Shown here piece by piece: positions 8,101 to 17,572 of a stretch of 64,000 nt of DNA. Both the position numbers and the translations under genes were made by a program. The notes under the pieces were generated by a model. The model was not told where the DNA came from, made no database searches, and saw only the letters and a list, made by a program, of their open reading frames with translations. Each line of letters starts with the position of its first letter. Within the stretch, counting starts at the first letter, position 1. This DNA comes from JAMXLO01 sp963832895 (GTDB lineage Bacteria > Pseudomonadota > Alphaproteobacteria > Acetobacterales > Acetobacteraceae), in NCBI GenBank assembly GCA_963832895.1, contig CAWHVQ010000001.1:186001-250000 (forward strand), written 5' to 3'.

Positions 8101-8619
8101 TCACTTCCGCCGAACCTCTCGAAACGCAGCCTGATACGCCTCCAGCACATCTCGTCCGAAGCATGCCAGCACGACGCGGTCGATCGATGCATCCTCGGCC
8201 ACGAACGCCGCTACGGTCCCTACCGCAATGCGCGCCGCCTCGGCGATCGGATACCCATAGATCCCGCAACTGATTGCCGGAAACGCGATCGATCGCACAC
8301 CATGCGCGACCGCCAGCCTGAGACTCTCCGCATAGCAACTCGCCAGCAGCTCCGGTTCGCCATGCCGTCCGTCGCGGTAGCGCGGACCCACCGCATGGAT
8401 CACGAACTTCGCCGGCACGTTGTATCCATTGGTGATCTTCGCCTGTCCCGTGGGACAACCACCAAGTGTGCGGCACTCCGCCAGCAGGTCCGGACCCGCC
8501 GCGCGGTGGATCGCGCCATCCACGCCGCCGCCGCCCAGCAGCGACTGGTTGGCCGCATTCACGATCGCATCGACCGCCAGCTTCGTGATGTCAGCCTCAC
8601 GAACCTCGATGCGCTGCAC
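8101..8619 (-). CDS. macro domain protein (O-acetyl-ADP-ribose deacetylase-like)
   Basis: The 172-residue protein is a stand-alone macro domain of the YmdB/MacroD type. It has Asp10, NAAN at residues 21-24, the loop GGGGVDGAIH (about 29-38) and the C-terminal segment FPAISCGIYGYP. These residues bind ADP-ribose and support removal of acyl or ADP-ribosyl groups. The family is cytoplasmic and in E. coli also modulates RNase III; a bona fide rnc gene is in this window but far away. It lies 12 bp downstream of the corA stop and is probably co-transcribed with it. Confidence 0.9.
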   Translation of the reverse strand: MQRIEVREADITKLAVDAIVNAANQSLLGGGGVDGAIHRAAGPDLLAECRTLGGCPTGQAKITNGYNVPAKFVIHAVGPRYRDGRHGEPELLASCYAESLRLAVAHGVRSIAFPAISCGIYGYPIAEAARIAVGTVAAFVAEDASIDRVVLACFGRDVLEAYQAAFREVRRK

Positions 8620-8631
8620 GATGCGCCTCCC

Positions 8632-9591
8632 TCAGACCCAGTTGCGCCACTTGAAGATGGCCAGCGGGATCAGGCCTGTCACGACGATCAAGCCGAGGCC
8701 CCAGGCATAGCCCCACGACCAGTCGTATTCCGGCATGTTCTTGAAGTTCATGCCGTAAATGCCGGCCACCAGCACCGGCGGAATGCCAACGACAGAGACC
8801 ACCGTCAACACCTTCATGACGTTGTTCTGCGCGATGTTGATGAAGCCGAGTGTCGCGTCCAGCAGGAACTGCAGCTTGTCGTTGAGATGCGTATCGAAAT
8901 CATTGAGTGACGCGACGTCGCGCTGCAGTGTGTGCAGCCTTGGGTGCAGCTCCTTTGGCAGCCACGTCGCGGCTGCGGTCTCGACGTAGGGCACGATGCG
9001 CCCGGCGCCCACCTGGCTCTCGCGGATATGCGAGATGAGGTCGCCGACGCGGCCGAGAGTGACGAGTGAGGCACGCAGCAGGGCATCCTCGCGCTTGCGT
9101 CCGCTTGCCGCCGCCATGTCATCGCAGAAGATGCGATGGGAGAGCGATTCCAGCTCGGCTTTTACCTGCTCGAGCGAATCGGCCTGGCGATCGACGATCA
9201 CCTCCAGCAGCGCAACCAGTACATGCGCGCTGCCATGCGCGGTCGAATCAGGCTGCGCCATGAACTGATCGAACAGCCGGCTCGGCGCGAAGCGGACGGT
9301 GACCAGGCGATCGGGTGAGAGGACGAAGCCGACCGAGACCGATCGCGGCTCGGTATCCGGTCGGCTGACCATCGGCATGCTGAGATAAAGTACGCCGTCG
9401 CGGGTCGCGAGGCGGCTGGAACTTTCGATCTCATTGATGTCGGCCTCGGTGGGAATCGTGAGGCCGGTTTCGCGCGCGACACGCTCGGTCTCGTCCTGCG
9501 TCGGTTCAAGCAGATCGATCCACTGCACACCGGCGAGCGGCTCCGAACTGCGCCGGAGCGCTCCGCCCTGGCAGGTGAATGCGGTCAGCAC
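8632..9591 (-). CDS. corA: CorA-family magnesium/cobalt transporter
   Basis: The protein has a cytoplasmic alpha/beta N-terminal domain, a long helix and two C-terminal membrane helices around the signature YGMNF, ending in KWRNWV. It is expected to carry Mg2+ across the inner membrane as a homopentamer. I chose the GTG at 9591, which gives 319 residues and an N-terminus (VLTAFTCQGG) matching the family. An ATG at 9639 is in frame but would overlap the end of ilvC by 43 bases. The gene starts 5 bases after the ilvC stop and is probably expressed with the ilv genes by readthrough. Confidence 0.9.
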   Translation of the reverse strand: MLTAFTCQGGALRRSSEPLAGVQWIDLLEPTQDETERVARETGLTIPTEADINEIESSSRLATRDGVLYLSMPMVSRPDTEPRSVSVGFVLSPDRLVTVRFAPSRLFDQFMAQPDSTAHGSAHVLVALLEVIVDRQADSLEQVKAELESLSHRIFCDDMAAASGRKREDALLRASLVTLGRVGDLISHIRESQVGAGRIVPYVETAAATWLPKELHPRLHTLQRDVASLNDFDTHLNDKLQFLLDATLGFINIAQNNVMKVLTVVSVVGIPPVLVAGIYGMNFKNMPEYDWSWGYAWGLGLIVVTGLIPLAIFKWRNWV

Positions 9592-9596
9592 ATCCG

Positions 9597-10616
9597 TCAG
9601 TTGCGCGACCGGTCCACGAGCGCGTTCTTGGCGATCCACGGCATCATCGCCCGCAGCTTTTCGCCCACCTGCTCGATCGGGTGCTCGGACAGACGACGGC
9701 GCATCGCCTTGAAGCTGGTCTGGTTCACCTTGTTCTCCAGCATCCAGTCGCGCGCGAATTTGCCTGACTGGATGTCGTCCAGAACGCGCTTCATCTCCGC
9801 CTTTGTCGCATCGTTGACGATGCGCGGGCCGGATACGTACTCGCCGTACTCGGCTGTGTTGCTGACCGAATAGTTCATATTGGCGATGCCGCCCTCATAC
9901 ACCAGATCGACGATCAGCTTGACCTCGTGGACGCACTCGAAATAGGCCATCTCGGGCGCGTAGCCTGCTTCGACCAGAGTCTCGTAGCCGGCCTTCATCA
10001 GCTCGACGAGACCGCCGCACAGCACGGTCTGTTCGCCGAACAGATCGGTCTCGCATTCCTCTTTGAACGTCGTCTCGATGATGCCGGCGCGGCCGCCGCC
10101 AATTGCACTGGCGTAGGACAGTGCAACCTCCATCGCATTGCCCGACGGGTCCTGCGATACCGCAACCAGGCACGGAACGCCGCCGCCGCGCTGATACTCG
10201 CTGCGCACAGTGTGGCCGGGGCCTTTGGGCGCGATCATGAACACGTCGATGTCGGGGCGCGGGTCGAGCAGATTGAAATGCACGTTCAGTCCGTGTGCGA
10301 ATGCCAGCGCGGCGCCACGCTTCATATTGGGGCCGAGCTTCTCCCGGTAGAGATCGCCCTGGCCTTCGTCCGGCGTCAGCACCATCACCACGTCGGCCGA
10401 TTTCGCACAGTCAGCCGGGTCCATCACCTTCAGCCCCGCCGCCTCCGCCTTCGCTACCCCGCCGGAGTTCGGCCGCAGACCGACGACGACGTCCTTCACG
10501 CCGCTTTCCTTCAGGTTGTTGGCGTGGGCGTGGCCCTGGCTGCCATAGCCGATGATGGCGACGCGCTTGCCCTTGATCAGGTTCACATCGGCGTCGCGGT
10601 CGTAGTAAACGCGCAT
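9597..10616 (-). CDS. ilvC: ketol-acid reductoisomerase (class I)
   Basis: The 339-residue protein is a class I KARI. The NADPH-binding glycine loop GYGSQGHAHA lies at residues 23-32, and GLRPNSG is the phosphate-recognising segment. DLFGEQTVLCGG carries the acidic metal ligands. It performs Mg-dependent isomerisation and NADPH reduction of acetolactate or acetohydroxybutyrate, the second step of valine and isoleucine synthesis. It follows ilvN after 62 bp on the same strand. The gap holds a short inverted repeat but no attenuator-like leader peptide that I can see. Confidence 0.97.
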   Translation of the reverse strand: MRVYYDRDADVNLIKGKRVAIIGYGSQGHAHANNLKESGVKDVVVGLRPNSGGVAKAEAAGLKVMDPADCAKSADVVMVLTPDEGQGDLYREKLGPNMKRGAALAFAHGLNVHFNLLDPRPDIDVFMIAPKGPGHTVRSEYQRGGGVPCLVAVSQDPSGNAMEVALSYASAIGGGRAGIIETTFKEECETDLFGEQTVLCGGLVELMKAGYETLVEAGYAPEMAYFECVHEVKLIVDLVYEGGIANMNYSVSNTAEYGEYVSGPRIVNDATKAEMKRVLDDIQSGKFARDWMLENKVNQTSFKAMRRRLSEHPIEQVGEKLRAMMPWIAKNALVDRSRN

Positions 10617-10635
10617 CTCAGTCGCTCCTTTCCCG

Positions 10636-10668
10636 CGTCATTGCTCGAAGCCGCGCCTCGCAATGACA
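10636..10668. repeat. short CATTGC...GCAATGAC palindrome between ilvN and ilvC
   Basis: CGTCATTGC at 10636 and GCAATGACA ending at 10668 are inverted ends of a compact element, a short member of the same class as the palindrome at 3123-3221. It fills most of the 62-bp ilvN-ilvC gap. Confidence 0.55.
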
Positions 10669-10678
10669 TGTTCGCAAT

Positions 10679-11188
10679 CTAGATCGTCCGCGTGCCGCGC
10701 GCTATCGCGGCCACACCGGTACGCGATACCTCGGCCAGGCCGAGGTGTCGCATCAGGTCGATGAAGGCGTCGAGCTTGTCGGTGCCGCCGGTCAGCTCGA
10801 ACACGAAGCTCTCGTGCGTCGCGTCGATCACGCGGGCGCGGAAGGCATCGGCGATGCGCAGCGCCTCGACGCGCTTTTCCCCTGCGCCAACCACCTTGAT
10901 CAGCGCCATCTCGCGCGCGATGTGCGGACCTTCCCGCGTGAGATCGGCGACACGGTGCACCGGCACAAGTCGGTCGAGCTGCGCCTTGATCTGCTCGATC
11001 ACCATCTCGGTGCCGGAGGTTACGATGTTGATGCGAGAACGCTCGCCACCGCTTTCCACTGCCGCCACGGTAAGGCTGTCGATGTTGTAACCGCGGCCGG
11101 AGAAAAGGCCGACAACGCGGGCGAGAATGCCCGGTTCGTTTTCAACCAGGACCGAAATTGTCGCGGTGCGGAGTGTGGTATCGGGCAT
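10679..11188 (-). CDS. ilvN: acetolactate synthase small (regulatory) subunit
   Basis: The 169-residue protein has an N-terminal ACT domain (TISVLVENEPGILARVVGLF, then GRGYNIDSLTVA) that binds valine for feedback inhibition, and the usual C-terminal ALS_ss domain. It pairs with the large subunit encoded just upstream. The ATG at 11188 (MPDTTLRTATI) is the natural start; longer in-frame readings run through the hairpin repeat and into ilvB. Length is normal for alphaproteobacterial IlvN/IlvH. The 95-bp ilvB-ilvN gap is unusual because a large hairpin occupies it. Confidence 0.95.
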   Translation of the reverse strand: MPDTTLRTATISVLVENEPGILARVVGLFSGRGYNIDSLTVAAVESGGERSRINIVTSGTEMVIEQIKAQLDRLVPVHRVADLTREGPHIAREMALIKVVGAGEKRVEALRIADAFRARVIDATHESFVFELTGGTDKLDAFIDLMRHLGLAEVSRTGVAAIARGTRTI

Positions 11189-11202
11189 GTGCGTCCTATT
11201 GT

Positions 11203-11276
11203 CATCCCCGCGAAAGCGGGGACCCAGGGCCCGGGGATCGCGGTTGCTCGCCTGGGTCCCCGCATTCGCGGGGATG
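11203..11276. repeat. near-perfect 26-bp inverted repeat inside the ilvB-ilvN operon
   Basis: Arms at 11203-11228 and 11251-11276 pair with a single mismatch around a 22-bp loop. Each arm also contains its own small hairpin (CCCCGCGAAAGCGGGG in the left arm). The unit is of the GTCATCCCCGCGAAAGCGGGGA type found dispersed in several proteobacteria. It lies 14 bp upstream of the ilvN ATG and 7 bp after the ilvB stop, so an ilvBN mRNA would fold here. Confidence 0.85.
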
Positions 11277-11283
11277 TGTGATG

Positions 11284-13062
<1,779 letters not shown>

Positions 13063-13115
13063 GGTCGTGCTCCGGGTGATAGCGGGCGCACCGATAGGCT
13101 GGATGGTGCGGTGCG

Positions 13116-14108
13116 TCAACCCATGTGCTCAATAAACGCTAAGATATCCTGAACAATTCTTTCCGAAAGTTGCTCACCAATAGCAAATCGCGCATGGATC
13201 GTATGCAGCCACGGCGGCTCAGCAAGTTGATGGTGGCGGAACCACGTCGCCTGCCGCTTGGTGTATTGGCCGGTTACCAGTTCGATCCGCCGCGTCGCTT
13301 CGTCGAGCGTGAACGCGCCGCGCAGATAGCCGGTCAGCTCCGGCACGCCATGCGCTCGCATTGCCGGCACCGCCGGATCCAGACCGAGTGCCAGCAGTAC
13401 CCGCACCTCTTCGATGGCTCCTTCAGCCAGCATTCCCGTAAGCCGGGTGGCGATCGCCGCACGCAATTCGCCGCGCGGCGGGTCAATCAGGATGGCGGCG
13501 AAGCGCCAGGGCGCCGGCTCGCCGGCAAGCGCCTGCCATGACGTGAGGCTTCGCCCGGTGCCTCGCCAGATCTCCCAGGCGCGGGCGATGCGCTGGCTGT
13601 CGGTGGGACACAGGCGAGAAGCGGCCTCGGGGTCCGCCTGGGCGAGGCGGGTGTGCAAGGCGGCAGGTCCGATGTCCTTGAGCAGACGCCGCGCCTCGTC
13701 TCGCGCAGCGGGACCGGGATCCGGAATGGCTGCCAGACCCCGGATCAATGTGGCGAGGTAGAGGCCGGTGCCACCAGTCAGGATCGGAAGCCGCCCCGCT
13801 GCCCGCGCCCGGTCCATCTCCGCCAGCGCCGTCCCGCGCCACCACGCGACGCTGCCCGGCTCCGCGGCAGGCCGGATGCCGTAGAGCGCGTGCGGAACGC
13901 GGCGTTCTTCCTCGATCGAGGGGCGCGCCGTGAGCACACACAGCTCGCGGTACACCTGCATGGCGTCGGCATTGATGATCGTGCCGCGGCAGCACTCGGC
14001 GAGCTCCATCGCCAATGCCGACTTGCCGCTCGCGGTGGGGCCGGCAACGATCAGGGCAGGGGGAGATGCACTCTCATTCAGGTCTCGTGTCGCGATGATT
14101 TGAGCCAT
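13116..14108 (-). CDS. miaA: tRNA dimethylallyltransferase
   Basis: The 330-residue protein has the P-loop GPTASGKS at residues 23-30, followed by INADAMQVY and LTARPS, the substrate-binding motifs of MiaA. It adds a dimethylallyl group to A37 of tRNAs that read UNN codons. The first 16 or so residues before ALIVAGPTASGKS are a short extension. It lies 53 bp upstream of ilvB on the same strand and 96 bp from the divergent ftsB gene, so a promoter for the miaA-ilv run may lie in that divergent gap. Confidence 0.95.
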   Translation of the reverse strand: MAQIIATRDLNESASPPALIVAGPTASGKSALAMELAECCRGTIINADAMQVYRELCVLTARPSIEEERRVPHALYGIRPAAEPGSVAWWRGTALAEMDRARAAGRLPILTGGTGLYLATLIRGLAAIPDPGPAARDEARRLLKDIGPAALHTRLAQADPEAASRLCPTDSQRIARAWEIWRGTGRSLTSWQALAGEPAPWRFAAILIDPPRGELRAAIATRLTGMLAEGAIEEVRVLLALGLDPAVPAMRAHGVPELTGYLRGAFTLDEATRRIELVTGQYTKRQATWFRHHQLAEPPWLHTIHARFAIGEQLSERIVQDILAFIEHMG

Positions 14109-14204
14109 TCACATCTGATAGCCTTGCACGCTGGGCGACGAAAACCGCGCGTTCACGCCTGAACTCGAATCCTGTATCATCGCGAGTCGAAATCGGAGCG
14201 GTCG

Positions 14205-14534
14205 ATGGTTCTCGGACGTGAGGTGAAGCGCAGGCTGAAGGCAGCGGTCGCGCCGGTAATCTTCCTGTCTCTGGTCGGCTACTTCGGCTGGAATGCGGTG
14301 CAGGGCAATCACGGCCTGGTAGCCTATGCGCAGCGACAGGAATTGCTCGCGCAGGCGCAGGCAGACCAGGACAAGGCGCGCGCCGAACGCGACGCCTGGG
14401 AGCGGCGCGTCGCCGGACTTCGCTCACGCCACATCGACGCCGACGCGCTCGATGAACGGGCGCGCGCGATGCTGAACCTGGCCGATCCATCGGATGTTAT
14501 CGTGCCGTATGGACCGTCGGACCGGCTGTTCTGA
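14205..14534 (+). CDS. ftsB: septum formation initiator FtsB/DivIC-like protein
   Basis: The 109-residue bitopic protein has a cytoplasmic basic N-terminus, one membrane helix at about residues 14-31 and a periplasmic coiled coil rich in Ala, Gln, Arg and Glu (about 38-80). A short C-terminal region follows (NLADPSDVIVPYG), typical of alphaproteobacterial FtsB. It would join FtsL and FtsQ in the divisome. It starts with ATG 14205 on the strand opposite to miaA. A pyruvate dehydrogenase cluster often follows this gene in alphaproteobacteria; here a degenerate protease-like gene does. Confidence 0.85.
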   Translation: MVLGREVKRRLKAAVAPVIFLSLVGYFGWNAVQGNHGLVAYAQRQELLAQAQADQDKARAERDAWERRVAGLRSRHIDADALDERARAMLNLADPSDVIVPYGPSDRLF

Positions 14535-14597
14535 GCACCACGTGAAACACGCTTTTGATCTCTGGCCACGGACGACCAAAGCGCCGATATTGTCGCT

Positions 14598-15611
14598 ATG
14601 AGCGCCCCGCCTTCGAACCAGGGAAGACGTCGAGGCATGAAGAACCAGGATTGGGAAATCCCACCCAAGCTCCAGCCGGACGCGGACGACTATTCGTTCG
14701 ATCTGGAGCGGGCCCTCCGGGCGATCGTCAGCCTGAAGACCTACGTCCCACCGGACGCGTTCACCGCCGAGACTCTCGGCGTCGAGCGTGCGGGCAGTGG
14801 TGTGGTGATCCGTGAGAGCGGTCTGGTGGCAACGATCGGCTACCTGATCACCGAGGCGGAGACGATCTGGATCACCTCATCGGACGGGCGGGCGATCCCC
14901 GGGCATGCGCTTGCCTATGACCAGGAGAGCGGCTTCGGCCTCGTCCAGGCGCTCGGCAGGCTAGACCTGCCGGCGCTGGAGATGGGTGATTCGGATAGCC
15001 TGAAGGTCGGCGACCAGGTGGTCTTCGCGGCGGGTGGCGGCCGGCATCACGCGATCGAAACCCGCGTTGTCGGACGCCAGGAGTTCGCCGGCTATTGGGA
15101 GTATGTGCTGGACGACGCGATCTTCACCGCCCCGGCGCACCCGTTCTGGGGCGGCGGCGGTTTGCTGAGCAGCGACGGCAAGCTAATGGGGATCGGGTCG
15201 CTGATACTTCAACAAGGTGATGGCAAGGGACAACGGCTCGACATGAACATGGTGGTGCCGATCGGGCTGCTGACGCCGATCATGAAGGACCTGTTGAGCT
15301 ACGGCCGGGTGAACCGGCCCGCGCGGCCCTGGCTAGGGATGTACGCCACGGAAGCAGATGAATCTATCGTGGTGGGCGGTCTGGCGGATAACGGACCGGC
15401 CGAGCAGGCAGGTGTTCGCAGGGGAGATCGCATCCTGGCGGTGGGTGGCGACGAGATCAGCGATCTGGCTGGCCTGTGGCGACGCGTCTGGGCGTCCGGG
15501 AGCGCCGGCGCGGAGGTCAGGTTGCGGTTGATGCGCGACAAGAGCCCCGTCGCATTGACGGTGCGATCCCGCGATCGGTCGAGTTCCCTGAAGTCGCCGA
15601 AGCTGCACTGA
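14598..15611 (+). CDS. HtrA/DegP-like PDZ protein with degenerate catalytic triad (pseudo-protease)
   Basis: The protein (337 residues from 14598, or 324 from the ATG at 14637) aligns to the trypsin-like plus single PDZ layout of S1C proteases. GSGVVIRESGLV, MGDSDSLKVGDQVVF and the C-terminal PDZ core DNGPAEQAGVRRGDRILAVGG are clear. However, the HtrA NNHV histidine site reads TIGYL, the D-I-A-L aspartate site reads GFGL, and the GNSGG nucleophile site reads WGGGG. All three catalytic residues are therefore absent. No signal peptide or membrane segment is visible, unlike typical DegP. A scaffolding or substrate-binding role is likely. Confidence 0.8.
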   Translation: MSAPPSNQGRRRGMKNQDWEIPPKLQPDADDYSFDLERALRAIVSLKTYVPPDAFTAETLGVERAGSGVVIRESGLVATIGYLITEAETIWITSSDGRAIPGHALAYDQESGFGLVQALGRLDLPALEMGDSDSLKVGDQVVFAAGGGRHHAIETRVVGRQEFAGYWEYVLDDAIFTAPAHPFWGGGGLLSSDGKLMGIGSLILQQGDGKGQRLDMNMVVPIGLLTPIMKDLLSYGRVNRPARPWLGMYATEADESIVVGGLADNGPAEQAGVRRGDRILAVGGDEISDLAGLWRRVWASGSAGAEVRLRLMRDKSPVALTVRSRDRSSSLKSPKLH

Positions 15612-15630
15612 CCGGTAGTCTGGGCCACCC

Positions 15631-15900
15631 CTACGCCAGACCGCGCGCCTTCAATCGGTCAACCAGAAGCTTACCAAGCTGTTCGGTCGTCTCCGCCTGT
15701 CGTTCAGCCGGAATATGCTTGGCGACGGTGTGCACTGCGCCTTCCACCAGAACGCCGATGACAAGGTAGGGGTCGGCGCCGTCCTGGGTAACCAACCGGA
15801 TCACCTCGGCCAGCATCTGGATGGAATCCGGCTTCCTCGACGATGCCTGGTTGGCTTGGCGAATCAGCCGTTCGAGGGTTCGAAAGCGGTGGTCTGGCAT
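15631..15900 (-). CDS. small conserved hypothetical protein
   Basis: I do not recognise a named domain in this 89-residue protein. It starts MPDHRFRTLERLIRQANQ and is mostly helical by appearance, mixed charged, with no signal or membrane segment. The middle (LVTQDGADPYLVIGVLVEGA) reads like a compact globular core. The start at 15900 is preferred to an in-frame extension to 16020 that has a cysteine- and arginine-rich, non-protein-like composition. It is convergent with the PDZ gene (19-bp gap) and divergent from the next small gene. Confidence 0.6.
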   Translation of the reverse strand: MPDHRFRTLERLIRQANQASSRKPDSIQMLAEVIRLVTQDGADPYLVIGVLVEGAVHTVAKHIPAERQAETTEQLGKLLVDRLKARGLA

Positions 15901-15992
15901 GCCGCCAGCATGACGGAATGAGAGCCAAAGTGGCAAGCCGCGCGGCGCCGCTTGTTCTTGCCTTGTTCGTTCACATGCCCTAGCGTCATGGC

Positions 15993-16226
15993 ATGCCGGA
16001 CGAACCCTCTGCGCTCGCACCCGCCGATCTCGATGATGTTCGCCGCGCGCTCGCCTTTGCCCTGACGTTTGATGGGCGCAAGCGGTTCAGACATGCCGAC
16101 GAACTGGCAGCGCAGATCACCGCGCAACACTTGGTGCGCTACCTGGAGCTGGCGGGATTCGTGGTCATGCAGAAGCCGCCACGGGCAGGGCACAGCACGT
16201 CAGGCGGCGGGCCAATTAGTCCCTAA
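15993..16226 (+). CDS. small conserved hypothetical protein
   Basis: This 77-residue protein has the pattern FDGRKRFRHADELAAQITAQ followed by HLVRYLELAGFVVMQKPP. I recognise that as a small family of unknown function common in Acetobacteraceae and relatives, usually 70-80 residues. It is soluble and has no metal or nucleotide motif. It is the first of three short plus-strand genes (15993-16853) of unknown role. The ATG at 15993 is the only reasonable start in the frame. Confidence 0.65.
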   Translation: MPDEPSALAPADLDDVRRALAFALTFDGRKRFRHADELAAQITAQHLVRYLELAGFVVMQKPPRAGHSTSGGGPISP

Positions 16227-16276
16227 AGCCAAACCGCGTCGCATCCAAAGTAGAATTGTAACGTTAACGTAATATC

Positions 16277-16564
16277 GTGAAACTCGACGCCATGCCGCAC
16301 CGCTACGCATTGGGCGATTTGGTCGTCGGGCGATCGCTCGCCGTTCCTCCTGGTCCCAACAGGCTCGTTCGCCTGTTGCCTCCTGTCGCAGGAGAGCCGC
16401 ACTACCATGGGCAAAGCACGGCCGACGGTCACCAGCGGGCACTGATGGAAGGGCAGATCAGAGCCGCGGTAGCCAGTCAGCCGAACCCTGTGGCGACACA
16501 ACAAACACGTCAGCGTCGGGGCGCTTCGGTGAAAATTAAGAGCGTGTTGACGGTATCTGGTTGA
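16277..16564 (+). CDS. small hypothetical protein
   Basis: The reading frame of 95 codons opens with GTG at 16277, with an internal ATG at 16292. Its middle, RLVRLLPPVAGEPHY followed by STADGHQRALMEGQI, resembles a widespread alphaproteobacterial family with the pattern VRLLP...G...Y.IKS..E.HER...E.QI. The last 25 residues look unstructured and could be the result of a lost stop. There is no ribosome-binding site that settles the start. I call it a probable but unproven gene. Confidence 0.45.
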   Translation: MKLDAMPHRYALGDLVVGRSLAVPPGPNRLVRLLPPVAGEPHYHGQSTADGHQRALMEGQIRAAVASQPNPVATQQTRQRRGASVKIKSVLTVSG

Positions 16565-16628
16565 GGCTTGACGCGACATCGCGCCGTCGCGCTACGACAC
16601 CTCGGTATCAGTCGAAGAGGAGTGACGT

Positions 16629-16853
16629 ATGAAGCCTGCCCCCGAGATGCTTGAGGGGCGCATCCGTGAGTGCGCCTATCACATTTGGGAAGCCAGTGGT
16701 CGACCGTCCGGACGTGATGATGAAATCTGGCAGCGCGCGTGCGAAGAGATTGCGACTGGGGATGACGCACCGAGTTCCAAAGCGAATGGACACCAGCGTA
16801 AGGTCGCGCGATCAACCCAACCGCCACGCAGGCGCAGCCGAAAGGCGTCGTAG
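16629..16853 (+). CDS. DUF2934 domain protein
   Basis: The 74-residue protein carries the DUF2934 signature RIRECAYHIWEASGRPSGRDDEIW (given here as positions 11-34: R-I-R...Y-x-I-W-E-x-x-G-R-P...D...W), then a basic, disordered tail. DUF2934 proteins are short and of unknown function, common in soil alphaproteobacteria and often near stress genes. A good ribosome-binding site (GAAGAGGAGTGA) precedes the ATG at 16629. It converges with the uracil-DNA glycosylase gene. Confidence 0.75.
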   Translation: MKPAPEMLEGRIRECAYHIWEASGRPSGRDDEIWQRACEEIATGDDAPSSKANGHQRKVARSTQPPRRRSRKAS

Positions 16854-16879
16854 CAACACGGCATCCGGTCAACGCATTG

Positions 16880-17572
16880 TCAGTTGCACCGTGCCAGCGG
16901 TGCAGCGGACTTGTGGGAGACGCCGCACGGCGCCAAACGCTCGAGCAATTCCCCAACCACGGTGTGGAACATGGCCTCGGTCAGCCGGCCGGTGTTCGTG
17001 TTCAGTCGCGACACATGATAGCTGTCCGCGACCACTCTGCCCTCGGGCAGGTTATGGATCGCGCCATGCCTGAACGGCACGTGCGCGGGTCGTACGCCAT
17101 GGACCCGCAGCACGGCATTATGGGCGGTGCCGCCGAGTGCGAGCATCCCACCCAGTCGGGGCATCGCGGCGATCTCGGCGGCGAGATAGCGGTTGCAGGT
17201 GCCGATCTCGGCGGGCGTCGGCAGGTTCGCAGGTGGCACGCAGCGCACCGCATTGGTAACCCGGCAGTCCATCAACGCCAGCCCATCCTCGGGTGCCGCG
17301 CGGTACTGACCTTGCGCGAGACCGAAGTGCAGCAGCGTCCGGTAGAGCAGTTCGCCCGCGTAATCGCCGGTGAACGGCCGGCCGGTGCGATTGGCGCCGC
17401 GTACCCCAGGTGCCAGCCCGACGATCAGCAGTCGCGCGTTGAGACTGCCGAAGCTGGGCACCGGCGCATTGAACCAGTCGGGATGCACTGACCGGTTTGC
17501 CTGCCGGTACTCGGCTAGCCGTGGGCAGAGCGGACAGTCGGTTGATGGACGCCCGTCCTGCGCCCCGGTCAC
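16880..17572 (-). CDS. uracil-DNA glycosylase, family 5 (UDGb-like, Fe-S)
   Basis: The 230-residue protein has the UDGb motif A GLAPGVRGANRTGRPFTGD (residues 52-70) and a C-terminal motif SYHVSRLNTNTGRLT. Cys13, Cys16, Cys111 and Cys126 are placed as the four ligands of the family 4Fe-4S cluster. UDGb enzymes remove uracil, hypoxanthine and other deaminated bases and lack the catalytic Asp or Asn of family 1. Motif B usually reads HPSR, so the HVSR here is a small deviation. Its start overlaps the stop of the NYN gene by 4 bases, so the two are translationally coupled. Confidence 0.88.
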   Translation of the reverse strand: MTGAQDGRPSTDCPLCPRLAEYRQANRSVHPDWFNAPVPSFGSLNARLLIVGLAPGVRGANRTGRPFTGDYAGELLYRTLLHFGLAQGQYRAAPEDGLALMDCRVTNAVRCVPPANLPTPAEIGTCNRYLAAEIAAMPRLGGMLALGGTAHNAVLRVHGVRPAHVPFRHGAIHNLPEGRVVADSYHVSRLNTNTGRLTEAMFHTVVGELLERLAPCGVSHKSAAPLARCN

